Shown here: positions 46,641 through 58,826 of the stretch, in pieces | How the letters are laid out: each line of letters begins with the position of its first letter | Numbering within the stretch: position 1 is the stretch's first letter | NCBI RefSeq assembly: GCF_016595505.1 | Contig: NZ_JAENIL010000006.1 | Coordinates: forward strand, 124,001 to 188,000 | Direction of reading: 5' to 3' | DNA: 64,000 nt | Origin: Pelagicoccus mobilis | Lineage (GTDB): Bacteria; Verrucomicrobiota; Verrucomicrobiia; Opitutales; Opitutaceae | Program-made: the position numbers and the translations under genes | The notes under the pieces: generated by a model | What the model was told of the DNA's origin: nothing | Seen by the model: only the letters and a program-made list of their open reading frames with translations | The model's database searches: none

Positions 46641-48968
46641 ATGCCTGCGCGGACCCAAATGACGCTTATGCTTGCGGCCACTATGCCGCTAATGACACTC
46701 GGCCAAGATCTTTTCGACCTGAGCCTGGACGAACTGCTGAAGATCAAAATCACCTCCCAAAAGCGTGAGGAAGACCCGCAAAAAGCATCGCTCTCAGTAA
46801 CAGCAATCAAAGGTCAAAACCTCTCTGATTGGGAAATCGAAAGCTTCCTAGACCTAGAGTCTCAAGTTCCCGGGCTAGTGATCGGACGTTCTGGATACGA
46901 CCCTAGGCCCGCGATGCGCGGGGCCAGAACCCAGCAGGTCGAACACAACGACCTCGTTCTCGCCTCCTACAACGACGGCGTCTACCAAAGCCGACACGCC
47001 CAGACCATGCGCCCCTACCTCGACCTCGAGCGCGTCGAATTCATTCGCGGACCGCAGGGAACCCTTTTCGGACGTAACAGCTACGGCGGCGCCACAAACG
47101 CACTCAGCCACAAACCAGAGCTGGGGACGACGGAGTCTGCGGCGAGCCTCTCCATAGGCAGCGATTCATTGGTCGAGGCCAAAGTCTTCACGAACCTACC
47201 GGTCGGCGATACTTCAGCCTTTCGCTTTTCCATCGCCGACACCACACGGGACGGCTACATAGAAAATCTTTACGACTCCGAAAAATCGCTCGGAGACCGG
47301 GACGGGTTCCTCGCTCGCGGGCAATTCCTTTGGTCGCCCTCGGAAGAGACCAGCTTAAGAATTAAAATCGAGCGTTGGGAGGAAGATTCAAACGGGTACG
47401 CTTCATTTGGATACAAACCTATCGGCATTCCAATCGATGCGGCAAGCGGCCTCACCAGCCCTTTCGGCACTCTTGTTCCACTCATCGGAAAGTCCGAAAC
47501 GCTCGGTAACTCCACTGGCACAACCGGAGCCGGTATGGACTTCGCAAATACGCCTCAAAACGACGGAGCAGCTGAAGCATCGTTAAATCCCTATCAGATC
47601 AATAGCGACTACCCTTCCCAACAGCTGATCGAAGAGAATTCTCTCCTTCTCGAATGGGAGCAGAATTTCGACGAAATCAAAGCGCGACTCATTCTCGGGC
47701 ACTCAGACTTTTTCGACCAAAGATTAGAGGATGGTGACTTCTCAACCTACAACTCAACGGCCGGTGGCCAACGTATGGACTCGCAAACCAGCACCGCCGA
47801 GCTCCAGCTGATTTCCCCGGACGACCGCGATCTGCTCTGGATATTTGGAGTGTATTATCTCAAGGAGGACTTGGGTTACGCCTACCTTTGGCGAGAACTC
47901 TCCATTCTGGTCAACAACGCTCCCGATCCCACCGCCCCTCCGCGAAACGAATGGGCAAGCTGGATGGAGGAGCTAAGGATGCAGACTGAGTCCCTTGCTC
48001 CCTACTTTCAAATTTCCAGCAAGATCACCGACTCATTAAACCTCATACTCGGAGCAAGGTACACCGCTGACAATCGAACATGGTCGCTCGTCGGTCTTAA
48101 TACCGATACGCCTACGATCCTCTCTTTCACTCGCCCTGTCGTGGAAGACTCGGACCACAAGTGGAACCGCCCGACCTGGAAAGCCGGACTCGAATGGAGC
48201 GTAGACGACCAGACATTCCTCTACGCCACAGGGACCACCGGCTTCATGGCTGGAAATTTCAAAACGGGAACGGATGAATACGACGAGCAAACGGTGACCG
48301 CGTTCGAGATCGGCTACAAAAGGACCTCCGACGACGATCGAATTCGCCTCAACGCCGCTCTCTTCTTCAACGAATATGAAGACCTCCTCGCAACAACCTT
48401 CATCGACCAAGACGGCACAACACTCGGAGTCGTAGACAACGTAGGCTCAATATCTTCCACCGGTCTCGAGATAGAATTCGACTGGCTACCGATCGAAGAA
48501 CTCCATCTGGGAGCAAGAGCCTCAGTCGCAAATAGCCGCTACGACGATTTCGTATCCTCCAACCCCTTCCAAACCGGAGGAAAAACGATCGGCAACACTC
48601 CCAACCAGTTCCAGCTGTACGACACGCAAGTCGCCTTTTCCCCCGACCTTTCCGTATCGCTATTTGCGAGTTACGACCATCACTTAGCCAACGACAGTCG
48701 TATTGTCCCCAGAATCTCTATACATTATAACGACGGCTACCGAGCAAACGACGAACCCTATCAATTCGCGCAGCAACCTTCCCTCACCCTTATCGATGCC
48801 TCGCTCTCCTGGCACCCTCGCGACGACAACTTTTCTATCAAATTGCTTGCCTCGAATCTAACTGACGAGCTTCGGCTCAACCGAGCCAATCGCTTCGGCG
48901 GCGACGTCGCCGTGGTGGACTACGCCCCACCGAGACGCTATGGCATCCAACTTTCCAAGCGCTTCTAG
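46641..48968 (+). CDS. TonB-dependent outer-membrane receptor, different subgroup
   Basis: A 775-residue receptor with signal peptide (MTLMLAATMPLMTLGQ). The mature start LFDLSLDELLKIKITSQKREEDPQ is the sucrose/maltose-type receptor N-terminus of proteobacteria and differs from the other two receptors here. The plug has RGARTQQVEHNDLVLASYNDG-like residues and LERVEFIRGPQGTLFGRNSYGG. The barrel ends RRYGIQLSKRF with terminal Phe. Placement after the GH1 gene suggests joint handling of one beta-linked oligosaccharide. A possible terminator lies at 49038-49074. Confidence 0.9.
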   Translation: MPARTQMTLMLAATMPLMTLGQDLFDLSLDELLKIKITSQKREEDPQKASLSVTAIKGQNLSDWEIESFLDLESQVPGLVIGRSGYDPRPAMRGARTQQVEHNDLVLASYNDGVYQSRHAQTMRPYLDLERVEFIRGPQGTLFGRNSYGGATNALSHKPELGTTESAASLSIGSDSLVEAKVFTNLPVGDTSAFRFSIADTTRDGYIENLYDSEKSLGDRDGFLARGQFLWSPSEETSLRIKIERWEEDSNGYASFGYKPIGIPIDAASGLTSPFGTLVPLIGKSETLGNSTGTTGAGMDFANTPQNDGAAEASLNPYQINSDYPSQQLIEENSLLLEWEQNFDEIKARLILGHSDFFDQRLEDGDFSTYNSTAGGQRMDSQTSTAELQLISPDDRDLLWIFGVYYLKEDLGYAYLWRELSILVNNAPDPTAPPRNEWASWMEELRMQTESLAPYFQISSKITDSLNLILGARYTADNRTWSLVGLNTDTPTILSFTRPVVEDSDHKWNRPTWKAGLEWSVDDQTFLYATGTTGFMAGNFKTGTDEYDEQTVTAFEIGYKRTSDDDRIRLNAALFFNEYEDLLATTFIDQDGTTLGVVDNVGSISSTGLEIEFDWLPIEELHLGARASVANSRYDDFVSSNPFQTGGKTIGNTPNQFQLYDTQVAFSPDLSVSLFASYDHHLANDSRIVPRISIHYNDGYRANDEPYQFAQQPSLTLIDASLSWHPRDDNFSIKLLASNLTDELRLNRANRFGGDVAVVDYAPPRRYGIQLSKRF

Positions 48969-49037
48969 CCACAACGCTTAAACACAAGATAGCTCGCAGC
49001 CCTATTAGAACCCATAAAGGCTGCTTGAACGACTTAT

Positions 49038-49074
49038 GCCGCTACCAAAAAGGACCGAGCGCAAAGGTAGCGGC
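49038..49074 (+). terminator. Possible terminator after TonB receptor
   Basis: GCCGCTACC and GGTAGCGGC form a perfect 9-bp stem around a 19-nt loop, 70 bp past the stop. No clear T-run follows, so this is tentative. Confidence 0.45.
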
Positions 49075-49223
49075 CTTCGTCCCCGATGGCCAATTCACAG
49101 TTTTGGGTCGTCAGGACGATAGCAGCGACCTTCCTGACTTTGATTTTTGAATACAACGTAGGAGTTACGTTTTCCAAGAATAATCGGAAACACAGGCGAA
49201 TGCCCAGCATGCAAAGCGAGCGG

Positions 49224-50231
49224 TCACTTTTTGCGAAGAGAGCTACCAGTATCTTCGATCTCGATCAGCCTTAAGCGCTCGTCGCCCCGCGGACCATTGG
49301 GAGCATGAAGCGAGAGCATCAACCTATCATCAAAAGTTCTAAAGATCATCCCATGGCCACCCTGATTCTTGAACAAGAGTTCCTCCTGCTGCACCCACGG
49401 GCCTTCCAATCTACCAGATTCGGACTCCGCGATCGCTACAGCGTATCCTTCTGCATATCCCTTTTCTCCATCACTCGACCATATCATAAGCAACGTTCCT
49501 TCCATCGTCTTATACATATAGCAACCGTCGGTAACTTTCCATTCCCTCCTCGAAACCCACTCGCCATCCGATGCCGCGAACATCTTCTTAGGTTCGCCAA
49601 CAGGGCCAGACAGATCTTTTTCTAGGCGCACATAGTCTATCGTACCATCGACCACCTGTACCCACTCGTGGCAGAAAATCATGTAGGGGATTCCATCTTC
49701 GACATACAAGGTACCATCCAAGGCCATCCAGTCTTCGGGAGTATGAGCCTTGTTTTCAAACGGCTGAAACGGTCCCAATGGAGACTCCGAGACAAAAATC
49801 TGCGTTCCCCGTTTGTGCATTTCGGGCCAAAATTCCTCATCCCTCGGCTTAGACTGCCCCTCTAGAAACTCCGATGATGTTAGAGTAGTGAAGATATAGT
49901 ATTTCCCATTGTATTCATGCATCTCAGGAGCCCATACCATGTTTCGAGCCCAAAACTCCTCAGGAATGAGCAACACCGTTTTCGGATGCTGCCAATGCTC
50001 CAAATCCGAACTTATATATACCTCGACCCCCTTGGGCTTACTATCATCACCTCTACCTCCCAGACGATTATCCATCTGAGCATACATGTAGTAGAGTTGG
50101 GTATCAGAATCTGCATAAATAAACGGATCTCTGATTCGAATCTCCTCAGTTCGCAGCAATGAATCGCTCGACTCTTGGACAGCCGATGCGATGGGTAAAA
50201 TCAAGCACAATAAGATTGCTGAAAATTTCAT
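49224..50231 (-). CDS. GH43-like five-bladed propeller glycosidase, exported
   Basis: A 335-residue protein from the ATG at 50231, which precedes a signal peptide (MKFSAILLCLILPIASA). An ATG at 50267 would add 12 residues. The GH43 general base is in IRIRDPFIYAD (Asp35); VWAPEMHEYNGKYYIF and MALDGTLYVEDG (transition-state Asp) follow in the expected spacing, and GGHGMIF is near the end. The acid Glu is probably in IFCHEWVQ. It would remove arabinose, xylose or galactose side groups outside the cytoplasm. It stands alone on the minus strand, facing the TonB receptor gene. Confidence 0.85.
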   Translation of the reverse strand: MKFSAILLCLILPIASAVQESSDSLLRTEEIRIRDPFIYADSDTQLYYMYAQMDNRLGGRGDDSKPKGVEVYISSDLEHWQHPKTVLLIPEEFWARNMVWAPEMHEYNGKYYIFTTLTSSEFLEGQSKPRDEEFWPEMHKRGTQIFVSESPLGPFQPFENKAHTPEDWMALDGTLYVEDGIPYMIFCHEWVQVVDGTIDYVRLEKDLSGPVGEPKKMFAASDGEWVSRREWKVTDGCYMYKTMEGTLLMIWSSDGEKGYAEGYAVAIAESESGRLEGPWVQQEELLFKNQGGHGMIFRTFDDRLMLSLHAPNGPRGDERLRLIEIEDTGSSLRKK

Positions 50232-50436
50232 AGGTACGGTTCTGAGAATGGCGCTTTCCACGATCATACGGTCTATCCATTCAGGGAAACGAAGAAATAC
50301 GAAGGTAGAAAAACGATTATCTCGTAAACCTTAGAAAGCTGCGAATCACCGGCCACATCAACCTTGACTTTCCAATTCCGCCCCGTGATTCCGAAGCAAC
50401 CGAAAGACTGCCAAACGTGACGCCAACCACCCCATC

Positions 50437-51426
50437 ATGCTGGTTCTATCTGCCGATTCCATTAAACAACGCGTTCTTCCCTTTCTCCTAGAAAGAAACT
50501 TCAGCGAAAAGGCAGCCAATATCATTGCCGACGCATTCGTAGAGAACAACCTCGAGGGTGTCGATTCTCACGGCTTAGCTCGTTTTCCGAACTTCATCAA
50601 GGCAACAGACGCTGGACACGTCCTTCCCACCGAAGGGCCGAAGCGAGTGGCAAGCTTCGGAGCTTGGGAGCAATGGGATGGACTGTGCGGAGCAGGTCCG
50701 CTAAATGCTCGAGCTGCCATGGATCGCGCCATCGACCTAGCGAAGGAGTTTGGCATTGGCTGTGTTGCACTCCGGCGAACGAATCATTGGATGCGCGGGG
50801 GAGCCTACGGTAAACAAGCAGCGGATGCTGGATATGCAAGTATTTGCTGAACGAATACATTGCCTAACATGCCGCCATGGGGAAGTAGTTTTCCACGTAT
50901 TGGCAACAACCCACTCGTCATAGCGGCTCCCCACAAAGAAGCGCCAATTGTCTTGGACATGGCAATGACGCAATTCTCGTACGGCAAACTCGAGCAACAG
51001 CGTATTCACGGGACACCGCTACCAGTGGACGGCGGCATGGACATCGACGGCAAGCCTACAAAGGACGCGGCAAAAATCCTGGAGTCCGGCAGGCTTCTGC
51101 CAGCGGGATTCTGGAAAGGCTCCGGGCTCGCCTTTGCGCTCGATTTACTCGCAAGCCTCATCGCTTCAGGGAACGCCACGTCGCACATCGCCGCATTGCC
51201 GAGCGAGCAACAGATTTCCCAAGTATTCCTTGTATTCGACATCAACCGCAGTGGCGAAAAAGAACAAATCGCGGAGCGCGTTTTAGAGGCGATTGACTGG
51301 CTGAAGGGCGACGAGCCTGAGAACGTTCGCTATCCAGGAGAAAGAGCCGCTCTAACGCGCGAGAAACGCCTCAGAGACGGAATCCCCGTTCCAGAGGAAA
51401 TCTGGAACGCGCTTGATAAGCTTTGA
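50437..51426 (+). pseudogene. yiaK: YiaK-type 2,3-diketo-L-gulonate reductase, broken by in-frame TGA
   Basis: The frame codes for a full-length Ldh_2-family oxidoreductase (about 329 residues; E. coli YiaK 332) except for one TGA at 50848-50850. It matches YiaK throughout: GVDSHGLARFPNFI, ALRRTNHWMRGGAYGKQA, then IC-stop-TN, where YiaK has ICWTN, MPPWGS, and LPAGFWKGSGLAFALDLLA. So a single TGG-to-TGA change accounts for the break and both halves stay in frame. The enzyme reduces 2,3-diketo-L-gulonate or a related keto-sugar acid with NADH. TGA is a normal stop elsewhere in the window, so recoding is unlikely. A recent nonsense mutation or a sequencing error fits best. Confidence 0.88.
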
Positions 51427-51482
51427 GTCACTCATTTCAAGGGTACGAACGATCGAAACGACGGTTATCTTCAAGCCCGATT

Positions 51483-51526
51483 CCCCTATTCGGGGGATAG
51501 ACTCAGGAGCAGCTAGAGGCTATTCT
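51483..51526 (+). promoter_or_regulatory. Promoter element A before two-domain esterase
   Basis: CCCC-TATT-C-GGGGGATAGAC (51483-51502) is followed by an 18-bp gap and TATTCT (51521-51526), a -10 box, 59 bp before the ATG. The same arrangement with identical spacing occurs before the GH2 operon at 53111. Confidence 0.6.
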
Positions 51527-51584
51527 GTGGTTTTCACGAAGCTCATTCGCAAAATCCCCCCCCAAAAACCGTTTGCACTCTTAG

Positions 51585-53081
51585 ATGCCCCATCGCGTTC
51601 TCCGCTCCCTGCTCATGCTATTGGCATGCGGCACAACTTACTCCCAAGCTACTCCAGCTGACGAAATCATCCACAAAGTAGAAGCCAGGGGTTTCATTAA
51701 AAATTGGATCGTAGCGGGCCCTTTCCCGAGCCCGGAAGTCGATGAGCCACTGCCAGATGGAAGCACGCACCTTGGCTTTTACAAAGACTATCTCGCAAGC
51801 CGAGGAGGAGAGGCACACAACACGCTGTCGCTCGAAGCCGACCTCACCTATACGAATGAAAAAGGCAAGGCTGTCACGGTATCCCCGCAGCATGTCGTCG
51901 TATCCGAAAACGGTATCACCGATCTGGATACTCTCTTCGGTCATCCGGACCACGTGATGGCCTATGCGTTCTGCGAGATCTATTCCGACACTGAGCAGGA
52001 AGCAATGATTTCGCTCGGGTCCGACGACGCCATAAAGGTCTGGCTCAACGGCTCCTTAGTTCACAGCAACTACGTCGCCCGCGGGCTCGGATTTGGCCAG
52101 GATGTATTCAAAGTTTCACTTAAAAAGGGCAAGAACCTCATACTGGTGAAAGTCGTCGACATGGTCAGGGACTGGGGCTTCGCCATCGAAGTACTGGACA
52201 AGCACGCGGCCGCAGAGGAACAGGAGGCGCTTCGGCAGAAACAAGCGAAAATCGACAGGCTCGTTGGAGAGGAACACCTACTTTGGCCAGATGGCCTTCC
52301 TGGGAATCCTATCGTATACGATGAGTCGGACCTGATCAAATACGGATCCTGGCTCCCCGATGCCCGCCTACAGATCTCCCGAGCGTACAGCAACGTATCC
52401 ACTCCGAGCTACTACCTCTATCGAGCTTCCCGCGAAAACAACACCGGCGTAGGCGTTGTAATACTCCCAGGAGGAGGCTACAACGATGTCTGGATCGACA
52501 GCGAGGGCCACGAAATCGCTCTTCAATTCCAGGAACAAGGGATTAGCTCAATCGTGCTCAAATACCGAACGAACACGGCCGACCGCACAGGCAAACGCCC
52601 CTTCTCGAAGGAGGTTTACCTCCCCGCAGCCACAGAGGACGTCAAGGAAGCGGTCAGAATCCTTCGCGCCCAAGCCGAAGAGCTAGATCTCGATCCCAAC
52701 AAGATCGGAATCGGCGGCTTCTCTGCAGGCGGACACCTCTCTCTGTCCGTCCTCATCAACCCGGATGAAACAAGCACGGACAGTTACCCCGATTTCGCCT
52801 ACCTCATCTACCCTTGGCTTCAGGATGGCTACCAAGAGGACATCTCCGGCGCGCAAGACCTACCTCCTCTATTCATCGTAAACGGACTGGACGACACCTC
52901 CACCCCCTCCGAAAAAACGCTAAAATTCTACCAGATTCTCAACGAGAAAAACGTCCCCGCTGAACTGCACATTTATTCGAAAGGCACACATGGCTTCGGT
53001 CTCGGCCGTGACCACTCAGCGAAACAGTGGACCCGCAGTTTCGAGGCTTGGTTGAAAGACATTGGAATGATCCAGAAGTAA
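51585..53081 (+). CDS. Exported esterase: beta-sandwich plus BD-FAE/alpha-beta hydrolase domain
   Basis: A 498-residue protein with signal peptide (LRSLLMLLACGTTYSQA). Residues 35-205 form a beta-sandwich of the sort seen before glycosidases (SLGSDDAIKVWLNGSLVH near 145-162). A charged helix (AAAEEQEALRQKQAKIDRL) links it to an alpha/beta hydrolase domain from about 240: VILPGGGYNDVW oxyanion region, GGFSAGGHLSLS with Ser380, VNGLDDTSTP with the Asp, and SKGTHGFGL with His469. The domain is like acetyl-xylan/feruloyl esterases. It would deacylate polysaccharides outside the cytoplasm. It has its own promoter A and precedes the GH2 operon. Confidence 0.85.
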   Translation: MPHRVLRSLLMLLACGTTYSQATPADEIIHKVEARGFIKNWIVAGPFPSPEVDEPLPDGSTHLGFYKDYLASRGGEAHNTLSLEADLTYTNEKGKAVTVSPQHVVVSENGITDLDTLFGHPDHVMAYAFCEIYSDTEQEAMISLGSDDAIKVWLNGSLVHSNYVARGLGFGQDVFKVSLKKGKNLILVKVVDMVRDWGFAIEVLDKHAAAEEQEALRQKQAKIDRLVGEEHLLWPDGLPGNPIVYDESDLIKYGSWLPDARLQISRAYSNVSTPSYYLYRASRENNTGVGVVILPGGGYNDVWIDSEGHEIALQFQEQGISSIVLKYRTNTADRTGKRPFSKEVYLPAATEDVKEAVRILRAQAEELDLDPNKIGIGGFSAGGHLSLSVLINPDETSTDSYPDFAYLIYPWLQDGYQEDISGAQDLPPLFIVNGLDDTSTPSEKTLKFYQILNEKNVPAELHIYSKGTHGFGLGRDHSAKQWTRSFEAWLKDIGMIQK

Positions 53082-53110
53082 GCGGGAGCAGTTAGGCACC
53101 TCCCTTCTTT

Positions 53111-56359
<3,249 letters not shown>

Positions 56360-56404
56360 GTGGCGAGGCGCAATTGTCGCCTTTCTCCACAACCACTTGA
56401 AAAC

Positions 56405-58819
56405 ATGACTTCCACTTCACTCACTCTCTCCCTCGCATCTCTGGCCATCTGCGGTTCCACCTTGGCCCAAGGCTTCGGCGAATCACAAAAAATCCACGAA
56501 TGGAGATTCCATTTAGCCGATTCCACTACAGCGGATACGCCCCCTAGCGACAGCCAGAATTGGCGAGACATCATCGTTCCCCACGACTGGAGTGTCGAGT
56601 ATCCAGCCAGCCCCGACAAATCCAGTTGTACCGGTTACCTCCCCGGCGGCATCGGCTGGTACCAAACCGAAATCGATATTCCAAGCGACTCACTTGGGGA
56701 CAAACGCTACTACCTCTATTTCGAAGGCGTCTACAACCGTAGCCAAGTTTTCCTCAACGGAACGCTGCTAGGCGAGCGACCAAACGGATACGTTTCCTTC
56801 CAATACGACATAACCCCTCACCTCGACCCTGGCGGTGAAAACGTCCTCAGCGTTCGAGTTGATCACAGTCTCGATGCCGATTCGCGCTGGTACACCGGAT
56901 CGGGCATCTACCGTCCAGTTCATCTTGTCACCGCGAATCCAATACACTTCGCCCAGTGGGGCATCAGCTATGAAGCGACCTTAAACGAGTCGGGCGAAGC
57001 AACCCTAACCCTCGAGGCCGAGGTAGAGAACCACCTCCAAGGAGACTCCAAAGAGCTAAGCATTGAACACACCCTCATCGGCCCGGATGGTCAAAAAGTA
57101 GCCGCCACAAGCAATCCAATAAACGTAGATAGTGGCGGCAGAAACACACAGAGCAGTAGTTTCACTCTCTCGAATCCCCAGCTATGGAGCGTCACCAGTC
57201 CCGCCCTCTACCGTCTGGAGTCACGTCTCACAGAGAACGGCCAACTTCTCGACTCCAGTTCAACCCCCGTCGGCATCCGCTCTCTCGGCTTCGATCCCGA
57301 CCACGGATTTTCGCTCAATGGTGAACCCATGAAGATCAAAGGCGTTTGCCTGCACCACGACGCCGGCGTTCTCGGCTCCGCAGTTCCCAAAATCGTCTGG
57401 CGCGAGCGCTTGCAGTCGCTCAAGGAAATCGGCGTCAACGGGATCCGCATGAGCCATAACCCACAAGCCACCGACCTCTACGATCTGTGCGACGAGCTTG
57501 GCTTCCTCGTCATGGACGAGGCCTTCGATGAATGGGAATACCCAAAAAAGAAATGGATCAAAGGCTGGAACAAAGGAAAGCCCGGCTTCCAAGGCTCCGC
57601 TGACTTCTTCGAAGAATGGGGAGAACGCGATCTTGCCGCCATGGTCAAACGCGACCGCAACCACCCTTCCATCATCATGTGGAGCATCGGCAACGAAGTC
57701 GACTATCCCAACGATCCCTACAGCCACCCCATTCTCGATCAGGAAGGTATCGGCCAGCAGCACGTAGCTGGATACCAAAAGAAACAGCCAAACGCGGAGC
57801 GCCTGGGTGACATCGCCAAACGCCTCGCCGCCGTCGTCAGAAAACACGATACTTCACGTCCAGTCACGGCCGCCCTCGCCGGGGCCGTGATGTCCAATCA
57901 GACCGAATACCCTGCCGCCTTGAACGTAGTGGGCTACAACTACACCGAATCTCGCTACGAAGTGGACCATAAAAACTACCCTGAACGCGTGCTCTACGGC
58001 AGCGAAACGCGCCACGACCTACCTGCGTGGAAAGCTGTATCGGACAACGATTTCATCTTCGGCCAATTCATCTGGACCGGCTTCGACTACCTCGGAGAGT
58101 CGGGCCGCTGGCCCTCGCGCGGATTCACCACGGGCATGGTCGATCTCGCAAACACAATCAAGCCACGCGGACACTTTCGGCGAGCTCTGTGGTCCGACAA
58201 ACCCGTTGCCTATCTCGGCACCTATCCAAAAAGCAAATACATCTCTATGGACGCTGGCCGAAGCTGGGACTACAATCCCGGTCAGACTATCAGAGCCGTT
58301 TGTTACACAAATGGCGACGAGGCAGAACTTCTTCTCAATGGAAAAACGATCGGACCACGCAAGGCCTACGATCCAGAAACTGCCATCATTCATTGGGATA
58401 TACCTTACCAAGAGGGCAAACTCGAAGTCATCGCCTACAAAAACGGAAAGCCGATCGCCCGCGACAGCCTCTCGCCCGACGGAATCCCAACCGCAATACG
58501 AGCCGAACCATCTAAACTGAAGTTGGCTTCCCAATACGACGTCACTCCCATCGAGATCACAATCGTCGACGAACAAGGACAGCTCGTCTACGGAGCAAAC
58601 CATGAGATCGCTTGCGAAATAAAGGGTCCCGGCAGATTGCTGGGACTCGAAAACGCATCCCACGACGCCTCAGAAAACCACCGCGACAACAAAGCTCATA
58701 CGAAAAACGGCAGACTCGTCGCCTACATTCAGGCCCTTGAATCGGAAGGGACCATTACGGTGAGCTTTTCCAACAGGGACCTCCCCTCCACGGAACTCAC
58801 CCTCCAGATCCAACGCTAA
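56405..58819 (+). CDS. GH2 beta-galactosidase-like enzyme with DUF4982-type tail, exported
   Basis: An 804-residue enzyme from the ATG at 56405, followed by a signal peptide (LTLSLASLAICGSTLAQ). A GTG at 56360 would extend the frame but not the family match. The GH2 sugar-binding domain has WRDIIVPHDWSVEYP and YYLYFEGVYNRSQVFLNG; the barrel has acid/base Glu431 in MWSIGNEVDYP and nucleophile Glu534 in LYGSETRHD. GQFIWTGFDYLGESGRWPSRG and the following DUF4982/C5-like Ig domains mark the shorter BgaB-like GH2 subgroup. It is paired with the LacZ-like GH2 upstream; they probably act on different galactosides or related glycans in one substrate. The CocE gene follows after 7 bp. Confidence 0.92.
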   Translation: MTSTSLTLSLASLAICGSTLAQGFGESQKIHEWRFHLADSTTADTPPSDSQNWRDIIVPHDWSVEYPASPDKSSCTGYLPGGIGWYQTEIDIPSDSLGDKRYYLYFEGVYNRSQVFLNGTLLGERPNGYVSFQYDITPHLDPGGENVLSVRVDHSLDADSRWYTGSGIYRPVHLVTANPIHFAQWGISYEATLNESGEATLTLEAEVENHLQGDSKELSIEHTLIGPDGQKVAATSNPINVDSGGRNTQSSSFTLSNPQLWSVTSPALYRLESRLTENGQLLDSSSTPVGIRSLGFDPDHGFSLNGEPMKIKGVCLHHDAGVLGSAVPKIVWRERLQSLKEIGVNGIRMSHNPQATDLYDLCDELGFLVMDEAFDEWEYPKKKWIKGWNKGKPGFQGSADFFEEWGERDLAAMVKRDRNHPSIIMWSIGNEVDYPNDPYSHPILDQEGIGQQHVAGYQKKQPNAERLGDIAKRLAAVVRKHDTSRPVTAALAGAVMSNQTEYPAALNVVGYNYTESRYEVDHKNYPERVLYGSETRHDLPAWKAVSDNDFIFGQFIWTGFDYLGESGRWPSRGFTTGMVDLANTIKPRGHFRRALWSDKPVAYLGTYPKSKYISMDAGRSWDYNPGQTIRAVCYTNGDEAELLLNGKTIGPRKAYDPETAIIHWDIPYQEGKLEVIAYKNGKPIARDSLSPDGIPTAIRAEPSKLKLASQYDVTPIEITIVDEQGQLVYGANHEIACEIKGPGRLLGLENASHDASENHRDNKAHTKNGRLVAYIQALESEGTITVSFSNRDLPSTELTLQIQR

Positions 58820-58826
58820 TTCTCCC

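Noticed and set aside
49086-49274. Small plus-strand gene of 62 codons
   Set aside because: It overlaps the end of the GH43 gene, is not similar to anything I know, and has no start signal.
50848-50850. Selenocysteine or Trp recoding of TGA
   Set aside because: The homologue has Trp here, TGA ends other genes in the window (for example the ATGA overlap at 23472), and no SECIS-like hairpin is apparent directly after the codon. A nonsense mutation is simpler.
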